Shown: positions 45,213 to 56,894 of the stretch, one piece after another
How the letters are laid out: each line of letters opens with the position of its first letter
How positions within the stretch are numbered: the stretch's first letter is position 1
NCBI GenBank assembly: GCA_903813345.2
Contig: CAIIXF020000005.1
Span: forward strand, 33,111,375 to 33,175,374
Length of the DNA stretch: 64,000 nt
DNA from: Owenia fusiformis
Taxonomy: Eukaryota; Annelida; Polychaeta; Sabellida; Oweniidae
Direction of reading: 5' to 3'
Made by a program: the position numbers and the translations under genes
Notes under the pieces: model-generated
Seen by the model: the letters and a program-made list of their open reading frames with translations, nothing else
Databases searched by the model: none
What the model was told of the DNA's origin: nothing

Positions 45213-45440
45213 TTAAGCAAGTTGGAATAAGGCATCGTATACTAATGACATTTTCAGATATTCAAAATATACATGTATTATGTTATACGTAATTAACAAT
45301 CTGACTATACGATCACGGATTGTTGACTTAGGAATAGCATATCGGGCAGCCGTTTGCCTCAGAGTCAACCGGCCTTCTCTGTGTAGACTTTCACGGCCCC
45401 TTCCAGTATTTCCCGTCAATCAGATTGTGACCTAAAAATA
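45213..45440 (-). pseudogene. Psq-type HTH relic
   Basis: The - strand reads EGRLTLRQTAARYAIPKSTI RDRI, which matches the pipsqueak-type helix-turn-helix found in pogo/CENP-B-like transposases and BTB proteins. The part before it (LEGAVKVYTE) is in another frame, so the domain is broken by a frameshift. There is no second domain nearby. Probably a transposase fossil. Confidence 0.5.
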
Positions 45441-45935
45441 ATAAATGTCCACGTACATATCGTCTTTTACACATGTGTATTAATTCAGTTTTTAATATAA
45501 TTCAACTTCGACAATCGTCTTCAAGTACACAGTGCAATGAAAAGAAGAATCTCCAAAAAGGGGAATCCCCAAATTTTCTAATTGAATTTAATTCCTAATT
45601 CCGGTCAATCTTTTCAGACAAATTGTCAGGGTTTTAATTAATTTCTCAGTTTATTACGTCGATCTTTTAAAAGGATTAATATTCAATATCAAATTAAAAC
45701 GAACTTCATGTAGTTTTCCATTCCAGATTTGCATAATATATCATATAAAGACGGAGACATAAAATACTCACATTCAAATATGGCGCCAATTGGAAAGAAA
45801 CACCAAGATCAACAATGAATTATAATCGATCAACCCTTTACGTAGATATAGATTCTAAAATGAAACTAGGTATCAACATGTGTCAATTTATTCATTAATA
45901 CTAATACTAATATGCGTACATATCAATATATCGTA
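45441..45935. other. No gene recognised
   Basis: Spacer without features I can support. Confidence 0.5.
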
Positions 45936-46029
45936 TGGACGATATTAGGTAGTGTTGGCTGTCATTAGGTTGTGTTGGACGCCATTAGGTTGTGTTGGAC
46001 GCCATTAGGTACTGGACGGAATTAGGTGA
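45936..46029. repeat. TGGACGCCATTAGG word array
   Basis: Complement of the CCTAAT-C-CGTCCA array at 18847. A 20-bp unit GGTTGTGTTGGACGCCATTA occurs twice exactly, with weaker units on each side. Confidence 0.65.
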
Positions 46030-46279
46030 TTCTACCCTACACAGCTTGTGGGTAGGTGTAAATATTTTCGGAACAAATGCATGATATATACACATATTTT
46101 GGACCAAATGATGACATAAACGGCAATTGCGTGCAAAGACCGAAAGGAATGTGTTCGCTTTTTTTCGCCGTTCAGTATTTTACCGTATCGGCATTTCACA
46201 AAAAAAGATTTTTTAAAATATAAACAAAATGCATGATTTGCGTGATATTTGATCATACATGCTAAATTGATGGATGATT

Positions 46280-46337
46280 TCTATTTTTCCAGCAAATGCG
46301 TGACAATCACCCCTTATGCGTGAGGGTTGACAGGGCT
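46280..46337. repeat. TCACGCAT-family end fragment
   Basis: GCGTGACAATCACC then GCGTGAGGGTTGACAGGGCTG. The last part mirrors the CAG-CTGTCAA start at 20957, so this may be a right end of the same family. Confidence 0.4.
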
Positions 46338-47339
46338 GTATATAACATGCCTTCAATAGGGATTCTGCTCGTTTCATTTTTATCTTCAAAATCATACTTC
46401 GCAGCATATTGTTTCAACCATGCTTGTCATGTAACGTGACGTAAAATTTCTGCTCTGAAAATGTTTTGCTGCGAAAACAAACACTTTATTTCCCTGATAT
46501 CACAATAAATTTAAATTTTGGAAGTGTTACTGGCTCATCATCGTAAAGTGTGGCCTTCATACAGTAAATCCATATCGAGAAAAATGGTTTAGTGCACTTT
46601 GAGAAAATCAGATATGCTTGTAACATCATTTAATCTTATGAAGATACAATGAGGTACCTTTCACTTTGTGCTTGAGTATAGTACTAATTATTGGATTTCA
46701 CTTACTTACCGACATCTCGATTAGCTTCAAATCTAATATGTATTGACCTTCTGTACTATTATCACATAAGCCCATCAAATCGATGATCTAAATAAACTGT
46801 GTCGAATGTTTCATGCATTACTAATGGTGTGTCTAACACTAGAACAAATAAAGCACACTGAATCCAAATACATTTTAGCACAATATGTGTGCAACATTAT
46901 TAAATGATGAATCAGTAATGACAACCTAAATTCATAACAACTTCTGCTCTATACTTTCCATCAAGATGCAAAATTGTGCAGGGAGACATCTTTTTTAAAA
47001 AGAGGAGAGCACATTAATAATTCCACTTTATTAATGACCATCATGCCCACAAATGGCTTGCACCAACAGTAATCCATAATTACATCCAACTACTTTCCAC
47101 AGCAGATGTTACTTATGAGGAATTTTATTAATTCCGAATCCTGTTCTGTATATCTAATAGCATCTGCGACTAATTTTGAAGTCTTGTGTTGACTTGCTCA
47201 TTTTAATCTTCAACAATTATTGTAGTATTCAATATAAATGCCCCAGTGTTTTGGATTATGATACAATTTGAGTTTTAATCTTCAACAAATATTGTAGTCT
47301 ATAATAAGACAAAAAGAAATGTCCTAATAATTATGATAA
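46338..47339. other. No gene recognised
   Basis: AT-rich spacer with no supported feature. Confidence 0.5.
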
Positions 47340-47465
47340 TATTTGAGAGAGTGGGAGAAGGGGGTACTTTTTGTTGGTTTCACCCTTGGTTGGGATGTTG
47401 AGTATTTTTACCTTACTTGTTTCTTTAAAAGCTTTTAGTCATCTATTCCCATTGGCTTACATACA
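47340..47465. repeat. Dispersed repeat R2, diverged copy 3
   Basis: GTTTCTTTAAAAGCTTTTAGTC matches in part the end of R2 near 8577. A partial, diverged copy. Confidence 0.4.
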
Positions 47466-47869
47466 CTATCACAAAATTTGATTTCCATAATTCACATAGG
47501 ATTTTTGGATAAATCATACTGGATTTTCCAAATTTTTAATTTCCCAATGAAACCTACTGGAAGTTCTGGAATGGGAAGATTTTATAACAAAAGGGCTTAT
47601 ATAAGCTTTTCTGTTCATTCATCTAATGTTTAAGAGCAATATCTTAATGTTCTCTCTTCAATGTGAACATGGTACACCCATTGCAGTTTAGATACTGGAA
47701 AAACTCAACAAAGGTTTACAATTGGACATTGTTATTATGCCAAAACAAAATATTAAGACATCAAGTTTTTGTAGTTTGATGGGACTATTCCACGAAGTGA
47801 AATTGGCTTGCCATAAGTTAATTCATGGAGATAAACATGATTTGATCAATTGACATAGATGTGCATTTA

Positions 47870-48050
47870 CACCATCCTGAAAGTCCTTATTGCATACATC
47901 ACGCTATAAAGTTTCGGAGGTTAGCTCGGGTACTTCAAAAGCATTTTAAAAATGGTTTAAAATGATGTGTATTTATAAAACAGGTTAAAATGAAATAGTC
48001 TAGCCAGAAGCAGACAGGAGAAGGTTGCTGCTTTAAAAGCAACAATATCT
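47870..48050 (-). mobile_element. LINE 3' end fragment
   Basis: On the - strand it reads AAAGCAGCAACCTTCTCCTG, then CTTCTGGCTAGACT, matching 56130-56200 on the + strand. That region ends a LINE-type ORF, so this is a second, opposite copy of the same 3' end. Confidence 0.55.
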
Positions 48051-48064
48051 TCCAATAGTATAGT

Positions 48065-48570
48065 TTCCATATGGCTTTTGAAATCTTGCTAAATCTCGTT
48101 TTTCGTGAGATTTAAAGAGATTTGCATATTAGACGTCTAATGACTTACATAACCTTCTTTTAAATGGCATACTTGAATTCAGTTAAATGTTTTCTCCTAC
48201 AATAGCTTTGATTTACACAATTATGTAATTTGAGTAATTTTCTATGACAATTTAAAAAACTTGGGCCAAATATCCATAGATGCAATGCTAAAATTCTTTA
48301 AAACCTTGGATTATTTGAATGTCAACCAACATTTGTATGTTTAATCTCAACATGTACATAAACTGGGTCATAATGTGGTATATCATTCAAGTTTTATACA
48401 AATTCAACTAACACTCTTTGATAAATCATGAAATTAAGCCATTTTTCCAAGATTTTAGCATGTAAGTGAATGGAACTCTAGCCCAAATTAAAAGCTGAAT
48501 AAAAGATGGCAGCACTAGATTCCATTGCTTTTTCTGCTATTTAGAAACTATCATATTGCCTGATTGTGAA
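48065..48570. repeat. Dispersed repeat R3, copy 2, uninterrupted
   Basis: Matches 26385-26525 joined to 27235-27600. Serves as the empty-site reference for the foldback element in intron 2. Confidence 0.7.
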
Positions 48571-48702
48571 TGGAAGGTTGTTCAGGGGAACGACAAAAAA
48601 ATGTACAGAACACAGCAAGAATGTTAAAGTGTACACCAGTCTTAAGGACAACAAATCCCATCCATGGTCTTACAGGTGATTGAAGTTGAAGAGACATGTC
48701 TA

Positions 48703-48935
48703 CAGGGTGTCCTATATGTTTAATCATATGATGTCATAGTGGGAGACTCTCGCCACTCATAAATTATTCATCACATTCTCAATGATATCAAGATGCCTGC
48801 AGTTTTGAGAAACAAGGAGAACTTAGAACAAAGGGTTGTTATCAAATTCTTAGTGAAAAGTGGAAGAAAACCATCTGAAATGGTAGAAGAGATAAGGAAA
48901 GAATTTTGGTGAGAAGAGCTTACATGTATCTAAAA
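48703..48935 (+). pseudogene. Mariner transposase N-terminal fragment
   Basis: TACAGGGTGTCCTATATG at 48701 looks like a mariner TIR with TA. About 90 bases later an ATG opens MPAVLRNKENLEQRVVIKFL, followed by VKSGRKPSEMVEEI, the first helix-turn-helix of mariner transposases (EQRxxIKFLxKxGxxPxEI). It stops at TGA after 38 codons. No right end or catalytic part is present. Confidence 0.6.
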
Positions 48936-49085
48936 GAACAAATAAGTGATACAAGTTACTGCGATGAGGCTTAGTTGGCAAGAGCAAGAGAGACAATATT
49001 CATTTTTACAGACAAAATTATATAGCCTAGCAAATAAAAGCTGTATATCACATCTTACTGTGATATTTATATCATACTTTTTACT

Positions 49086-50363
49086 CAGAAACTTTAATTT
49101 GTCGCCTTTCTTGTATATCACTGTGACATTTAAGCTTTGCGCCAATCCTTAGGAACTAGACCCGTGTTCCAGGATTGTTGGAATATCAACTGGAAGGTGC
49201 TATCTCTGAATCTGCATCATGTAGGATCGATCCGAGATTTGATTTCCTCTGAACAGGTGACTTTCCTTACTTTGATGTTCTCAAAACCCCTTGTATTGAG
49301 TTGTATAGCAGGCATTGATGGAAATTGGGTAGGTCCTTTATCTGGTATATTCACCATGTTTTTTGGTGAATATTGATCTATATTGCTCACTGAGGATGTT
49401 GGGCTGAGATTCACTATTGGACATCTCCATATTTCATTCTTTTAGAGTAGAAATTCCTAGTGTTAGCCTTGACTTGATGTAGCTTTAGAACTTCTTGCCC
49501 ATCAAGAGCATACTATCAGCTTCTGCCAGCTCAGGCAAGTCAAAATGTCCCATGATGTATGTGTTGTGGGCTTCAGTCAGGCCTTTACTGATGTTCCTAT
49601 TGTTTAACTGCTTATATATTGCAGCAGAATTATCAAATTTCTTAAACATATACCTGTCATTGTTATTCATGCACCATCCTATTACAAGATACAGGATCTT
49701 TAACTGGTGCTTGAAAATTTTCCTCAGAAACTTTAATTTGTCGCCTTTCTTGTATATCACTGTGACATTTAAGCTTTGCGCCAATCCTTAGGAACTAGAC
49801 CCGTGTTCCAGGATTGTTGGAATATCAACTGGAAGGTGCTATCTCTGAATCTGCATCATGTAGGATCGATCCGAGATTTGATTTCCTCTGAACCGGTGAC
49901 TTTACTTACTTTGATGTTCTCAAAACCCCTTGTATTGAGTTGTATAGCAGGCATTGATGGAAATTGGGTAGGTCCTTTATCTGGTATATTCACCATGTTT
50001 TTTGGTGAATATTGATCTATATTGCTCACTGAGGATGTTGGGCTGAGATTCACTATTGGACATCTCCATATTTCATTCTTTTAGAGTAGAAATTCCTAGT
50101 GTTAGCCTTGACTTGATGTAGCTTTAGAACTTCTTGCCCATCAAGAGCATACTATCAGCTTCTGCCAGCTCAGGCAAGTCAAAATGTCCCATGATGTATG
50201 TGTTGTGGGCTTCAGTCAGGCCTTTACTGATGTTCCTATTGTTAAACTGCTTATATATTGCAGCAGAATTATCAAATTTCTTAAACATATACCTGTCATT
50301 GTTATTCATGCACCATCCTATTACAAGATACAGGATCTTTAACTGGTGCTTGAAAATTTTCCC
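49086..50363. repeat. 639-bp tandem duplication
   Basis: The segment starting CAGAAACTTTAATTTGTCGCC at 49086 recurs at 49725. The two units differ at only about three positions by eye, so the duplication is recent. It lies inside a LINE fragment on the - strand. Confidence 0.92.
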
Positions 50364-50426
50364 TAAACTCTTAGTAACTCTGAGCACAAGTGGGAGAAGG
50401 GTAGAACTTTTCGAATGAGATCCCAT
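49086..50426 (-). pseudogene. CR1/RTE-like LINE fragment (duplicated)
   Basis: Read on the - strand, blocks in order are EAHNTYIMGHFDLPEL, KKF-SYIKSR, GPTQFPSMPAI, FENIKVSKVTGSEEIKSRI, FQQSWNTGLVPKDWRKA and VTVIYKKGDK. These match the linker and first RT motifs of CR1/RTE-like LINEs (KATGPDxIxxR, GxVPxDWRxA, PIYKKGD). Stops and frame changes break each block, so it is dead. The tandem duplication gives the RT start twice. Confidence 0.7.
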
Positions 50427-50429
50427 TTT

Positions 50430-51695
50430 GCAGGTATATAAGCATTAAAAGGTTTTTAACAGTTATTCATGAACAGTAATGATTTTAGAGTGCCTGGATT
50501 TAGGGATTTCCCCCAGGCATTAACTATATTTTTTGTGGTGATAAACTGCCTTTGCCTTTTGCATTACATAATAATAAAAAGCTGAGGTGCTAGATCTCTG
50601 ACAACTTGGACAACTAGGCACATATTCTTATTAAAGGCATATTCAAGGTATCTAATATTTCAATCCTTTGGGGAACAAAATTAATATGAATAAATCTGGC
50701 TGGACAGTAATGCATATCCTACAACTTATATTTCATAATTACAATTGCTCACCCATATCAGCTAAATCAGCTAAAATATCTAGTAATGCTACAACAAAAA
50801 GGTGACAGTTCAAGACTTTAAAGTTTATGTTTTAAACTGCTGGAAAGATTTAGTAAATACACTTGTATTCTGAGGTATGTCTCAGGCATAACTAAATAGT
50901 ACTCTACATGTCACTATCACAATTATGAAGTGAAGATGGATATTTCTATATATTTAAAAAGAAATGCCTATATGAATTAATTTTTAGAGGTATATCTAAT
51001 ATAAGAGGTATTCAAACCAATGCAAAAAGTATTATAATTATTATAAAATGTGTTCCTCTTTAGTCCAGTCTCTTTAATCATTTAAAAGTTGTCCTGACCA
51101 GTTCAATTCCTGAAATGTCAACATATTTAATATTTTAATCAAAGGAAGATGGGAAACATAAAATATACTTTAAAGCATCCTTACACATGCTTATTTCCCA
51201 AGACACTGAAGTATTTATGCAACTACTTAAGTCTTGCCTAGTAGAGCCTCAATTAGGATTGCGCCATGTAAGCATGTGTAAAGATGAATTTAGTATTGTT
51301 TATACCAGGTTTCTCAAACAGGGGTTGTACAAATTGCAGATTGTAATTATTAAGGATGAAATAATGCAACAATCGGTAAAATCCTGAAATAAATTAAATT
51401 ATTGTCTTGAATAAGATTGGCCTAAGAAAATGATAAAGTGATATTTTCCTCCCATGCCAATGTTGTTAAGCCTACTAAAACAGATATCTGAATATACGAA
51501 CTGAATATTCAGAAAAGATGCTGCAGTGTATATATCTCTCATATCTATTTCTAACTAAAAAGCAGTCCAAATACAGGCACTTACAGATTCTGTTTGATTA
51601 CTTCTATGTGTAAAGATATGCCTATTAAAACAATGAAGTATCTTTTCAGGTCATAAAGGTGAAAGGAAATGTTGATAGTAATTTTTCTTGTGCTT
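50430..51695. other. No gene recognised
   Basis: AT-rich spacer without supported features. Confidence 0.5.
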
Positions 51696-51702
51696 TTGGG
51701 AA

Positions 51703-51877
51703 GGATGAGGGTGTTTTGGAGGAGGATGAGGGTGTTTTGGAGGAGGATGAAGGTGTTTTGGAGGAGGATGAGGGTGTTTTGGATGAGGGTGTTTTGGAGG
51801 AGGATGAGGGTGTTTTGGAGGAGGATGAGGGTGTTTTGGAGGAGGATGAGGGTATTTTGGAGGAGGATGGGGGTGTT
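51703..51877. repeat. 21-bp minisatellite
   Basis: Unit GATGAGGGTGTTTTGGAGGAG, about eight copies, one shortened to 15 bases. The + frame gives DEGVLEE repeats, but a 77-codon frame made only of the array is not convincing as a gene. Confidence 0.9.
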
Positions 51878-51879
51878 TT

Positions 51880-54000
51880 TAAGTACTTTTAAAGATCTTA
51901 AATCACAAATAGAGATCAGAGAAAATAAATAGAGATCAGAGAAAATAAACAGAGGGAGAGAAGGCAATGCTAGAAAAGTTAACTAATCTTAAAGACTTAT
52001 TTATTCAATAGAAAGTTTATGATTGAATTGGAGCATGGCGTTGGGAAATATTCTAACCCTAAGAGCGCGGATTTCTTTTGGACATGCATTCCGTAGAGAC
52101 TGACTTATCTATGGATTGATTCCCTTTTTCACACATGCATACAAAACCTGATCATACCAGAAGTATTAGACTATCAACGATATTTCCTTCATTTTTCACA
52201 AGTTAAAATGATTTAACTTATTTTGTAAAAATTATGTTGTATGAATAGGAACATTTGGAGTTTTGGAAATAAATTCAAGTAACATTTCTTATCCTGTCTT
52301 TAAAAAAGATTACCCCCCCCCCCCTCCATTCAATTTTAATTATCTTTTATATAAATTATGGTAATGTATTTTACAAAACAAGCAATGGTGCTAATTTCGT
52401 GATAATAATGTCACTGATCGTGTAGACCCCCATTGCTTGATTTGTAGCAAAAACATTGGCATTTGCACACTGCAACCTTTTAATAGATCTTATCTTAGAA
52501 GCCTATCAGTTCATAAAAATCCTAGACAACCTAACATATTTCCCTGTGTCTTGCACCTATTCATTTAGCAATTTAATTGAATTGAATATAACAAAGATGT
52601 GTATACACGGTAATAAATAAGGAACTAAGTTTGAAGTCTTCATTACCAACATATAAAGAATATGAGCGAATGCAAAGGAGAGGTTCTAATCTACTGAGAA
52701 TTTCTTTGTTAAAAAATTGTATGGCTAACATTTATATTTTAACTAATAAATACTGTTCACTACCATACATTAAAGTACTATTGAAATATTGGACACCAGA
52801 CAAATACCATTTGAAAAAACTAGACATGGAAGTCAATCTTTTGGTCAATCTTTTGGTCAACCTTCTCAGAGAGGCTGTCCCCTTTACATGCGCTAACTCA
52901 TTTATTTTTTACATCTTATTTGATTAGCTCAAGATTAGGACCTATAGCTTGGTAAATTATAAAAAAATAGCTCTGCCATCATTTACAAACACTGACCTTT
53001 GTCAGGAAGAAAGGAATTTTCACTAATTTGAAAATCTTGTAAATGAGTTCCAGGTCTTTATGACCTATTTCCAAAATAACCAATTTTATCTATTCATTAA
53101 AATTACCAAGATCAAGGTAGAAGCTGCATTTTACCATCCTTGGCTATTGTCACAGAATAAAAAGGCAAGTTATGCAGATTACAAATGTCATTTAAACAAT
53201 TATGCATCATGCAAACATATGGCTTGATTTACTATTACAAAAATCCCAAGTTCATTGTAAACTGACACTTATGAATTCTAAACTTTTCAGAAGTACCTGT
53301 AGCCTCGACTGCTTCACAAGTGTCATATAAACTATTTAAATGAGGTTTTCTTCCCATCTGTTTTATTCTGTTTTATCATCTTTCAAAAGTAGGTCTGTTG
53401 AGGAGAACCCTTGGGCTTTTATAGCAATGAATACAACGACATAAAAGTCCAAGGGCAATATATGAAAAAAAAAATTCTAGTGCTGTATTTATAAATATTA
53501 TTGAAGTGAATGATATAATAGTGTAGTCACTGTAGTGTTTATTATATGTACAATAATTATCATCATCATTGTTCTAGAATATTCTCATTTGAGTTCTACA
53601 ATATATGCCTCAAAGTTATAGTCAGATAATCCATTGGATTAGCAATAAATTAGACACTTATCTTTTATTTTCATTATTTTTGATCAATATATGATTGTTA
53701 CGAACTAGTAATTCAGCATCCCATATTTTTTTCAGCAAACATAACCAAGACCTTTAAACCAAGTGCTATTTTATAATCAGTATTACTTACAGTATAACTT
53801 ACAGTAATACAATTGTCAGTGTATAAAAAATGTTGTCTTGCAAAAATATAAAATAAAACTTTGAAAGCATGAAATAATGATTAGTTTACCTCTTCTGAAA
53901 AGCATCCGATGCAGCATTCTTAAAAGCTGAGTACTCCAGCGATACAGGTTGTCCATGGTATTATCTTTGTCAACTATACACTTCTTATAATGCAATGTGT
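51880..54000. other. No gene recognised
   Basis: AT-rich DNA with a poly-C run near 52315. The 98-codon frame at 52631 has no motif and odd composition. Confidence 0.5.
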
Positions 54001-54009
54001 TCTTCTGAT

Positions 54010-54303
54010 TCACTTGTTCTTCACATTCACTGTACTTGCACTTATCATACATGTGTTTCTTTTTTGCTTCAATGATTCAGTCAATACAGTTTCCTGGATT
54101 TCGTTCTTTATCCAATTAATCTCCACTGCACATTTCCAATGTATTGTACTATACTGATTATTTATAACATTGGATATCATACTTGAATGCATACTTTCAA
54201 TATGGCAACATTTGCCTCCACTAGAACTGATTTCATCTGTTAATTTAGAACAATACTTTCTTGCTGCATCTCTTCGATAAATGAATCCACAAGTGTTTGC
54301 TTA
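54010..54303 (-). CDS. Candidate exon, unknown product
   Basis: On the - strand a T-rich tract ending CATAAG precedes a frame open for about 98 codons: ANTCGFIYRRDAARKYCSKL, then SSGGKCCHIESMHSSMISNV, and WIKNEIQETVLTESLKQK. Cysteines are common and the end looks helical. A second frame (53816-54052) continues past it to a GTAAAC donor. No partner exon or family was recognised. It could be chance. Confidence 0.2.
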
Positions 54304-54309
54304 TGAAAA

Positions 54310-55300
54310 AAAAACATAGGGTATATATCACTGCACTACCAAAGGGTTTATTAAATACATTAATTTTAGCAACCTTATAAGTCTTACATATCATGTCTTA
54401 ATCATGATCAATAATACAATTAAAGTACCAAAACACATATTTACATTAGGTAATATAAGGAACTCGAGAGGATTTCTTTCCATGGCTTAACAGCAGAATA
54501 AGTGAAGCCTTCTAAATCTTCTGACACAAATTAAGATGAATGGTAAGATATGCTTATATTTTCATTAGTATTAAGCCTACACTTTAATAAAACCAAGAGG
54601 GAGTGACTGTGTATTACCTTTAACCAAGAAGCCAATCAATGAGCAAAGAAACTTTGGGGACTTATAGCTTGGCATTTTGAACCCTGTAAGGTTTACAAAA
54701 TAATATTTAACAAATAATGCAATACTAATTTCTATAGTCCAGAGGTATATATTTCAAATTCAATTAATTCAAGTTTGTAGCTGATTAATCTGAGATAAAC
54801 CCATTATAGTAAAAACCCATTACAATAATTGTGTAATCTATTTTACCAATGAATTTCTACCGATACACAACAAAGTATTTTGATACTGCGCCAATAACAT
54901 TTATCCAACAGATTTATTATAACTATTTCAATTATATATCAATCTTCTCTATAGAAAAGCCATATAACGATTTAGCAAAATAATGAAATGTAGATTCAAG
55001 GCTGGGATATCATACCTGACGAAGGGAACTAATTTAAAAATCAATATTCTGGACATAACATCTATTCTCTACCTGTACCAACTGGAGAACATCGAGATGG
55101 ATAAGAATTTAGATATTTAGTTCATTTGCACAATTTTAAACTATTTGGTAACATACTTGATACAAATAGGACTACTCAAAAGCTTCTTGTTTCAGTCTTG
55201 AGCAAGAGATTCATGCAAAGTAAAGGAACATACATTGTAAAGGGGAACCTGCTTTTGAATTAGACCTTAGGTTGGTAAGGTATTGCCTTATTTTGCCATA
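54310..55300. other. No gene recognised
   Basis: AT-rich spacer without supported features. Confidence 0.5.
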
Positions 55301-55302
55301 TA

Positions 55303-56892
55303 TCAGGTGTCCCAAAAATGTGAATCACTTTTTCACAGCAACAGATAAGCAGAATAATTTGAAAATAATTTTTATTGAGGAATTTATAGGGTATCAGTAG
55401 CAAGTATTATAAATGTGAGAGATCAGTGTCATATTATGTGATTAGTACTATACAACGCCAACCAAACCCAAAACCACCAAGGCCAACAACATCAAGCAGC
55501 TAAAGATTGTGACAGTCAACTGTAGAATACTTCGCTCAACAGACTCCTAGTTAAAATCCAGTTCCCTGACATCATAGTGGAACAGACTCATATAGATGAT
55601 AGATTCACAACATCTGAAGTACAGTATTCCCACCTGAGTTTGAGATCTACAGACACAATAGAAGAGTTGGAGGGGGAGATGTTTCTCTTTCTATTCACAA
55701 AAACATCCTCTCAACTCCCCTTCCATAACTGTATAAACACATTGTGAGGCGGGTCTGGGCCAAAATACAACTCACTTCCCTGCATCCATGAGCTTGATAA
55801 GCAAAATACTGAACTGGAAATGGTAGAGAGACAAGCTGCAAGGTTTGTATGCCAGGTTTACAGAATGGAGCCTGTAACGAAAGTTCCAATGGCAGCCACT
55901 CTACCACTGGAACTAGCGACTCACAATCCTGTACAGGGCCATAAACCACTGTACAGGGCCATAAACCACCGTACAGCCTACACAATACCCAGTTCCATAG
56001 AAATAGCCACCAGATGCACCAGAAAAAAGACTTTATGGAGATGAATCTTAACACAGAGACCTACAGAGGAAGCTTCTTCCTGAGGACTGTGGTAGCTTAC
56101 CTACCATTCACAATCAGGCAAATGGAAAATCTTGTTGCTTTCAAAGCAGCAACCTCTTAGTACCTCCTCCTGACTGCTTCTGGCTAGACTGTTCATTTTA
56201 AGCTGATTTTAACACTTAATCTTAAATTGTTTTTAAAATGCACTAAGAGAAGCCTAACCTCTTAAACTTAGTGTGGTCTTTTCATATCCAAAAAATGATG
56301 TCCATGCAATAAGGACTTTACTAAGGATCAAGATGTAGAGGAGTATTCTCAATTAAATACAGAATGCAAAAGTACACTGTACAATATCAACAAAAATATC
56401 ACTTAATTCAGTCTGAAAGAAGCTGTTTTTCCAAGAAGATATGCTTTTGTGTATTCTTCCAACAAAAATCGGCTCCAATTGCATAATCATTCCATCCTTA
56501 AATGCATGATGGATGTCGTGCATTTTTGTTCACGAGTTCATGAGCTTACACGACTCCAACTCTTGCCCTTAATTCCTTTATGATTCATCTCCCATCAAAT
56601 CCTTTCACCTTGATACAGTTTTTAATAGTAGCCTTATAGTTTTCACTGAAAACAAGGCATCAGTAATCCTTCCAAACTGAAATTTTGGACAGAATAGATT
56701 TTGGATACAAACAATGAAACAAGTCAACAGACCTAACAACCAGACAAGCTCTTTCTATACTAAAACTGATTGACATAAGCCAAAACCTGACAGGGGACAT
56801 TAAACATACTAATAATACCTTTAGGCAACTCTACAAATTTTAAATGAAATTAATCAATCTGTTACTGAGATTCAATTTTTTGGGACACCTGA
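55303..56892. mobile_element. TIR element enclosing a LINE remnant
   Basis: Ends TCAGGTGTCCCAAAAA are inverted and flanked by TA (55301-55302, 56893-56894); the arms also share TGAATC. The interior is occupied by an internally deleted LINE on the + strand. No transposase was found. Confidence 0.75.
55475..56320 (+). pseudogene. Internally deleted CR1-like LINE (endonuclease start joined to C-terminus)
   Basis: Blocks in several frames: LKIVTVNCRILRST, FPDIIVEQTHIDDRFTTSEV and FPPEFEIYRHNRR-GGG, the first half of a LINE APE endonuclease (VNCRSLRS, PDVVLGTETHLDD, GGG). Near 55815 it jumps to MVERQAARFVCQVY and SFFLRTVVAY then FKAATS, which is the end of the ORF (RRAARFV, SFFPRTIxxWN). All of the RT is missing. 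The sequence after 56160 matches the fragment at 47870-48050. Confidence 0.65.
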
Positions 56893-56894
56893 TA

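Noticed and set aside
51659-51892. 77-codon frame of DEGVLEE repeats
   Set aside because: It is made almost entirely of the minisatellite; no splice sites or other domain.
52631-52927. 98-codon + strand ORF
   Set aside because: No domain, no conserved context and a composition like the surrounding DNA.
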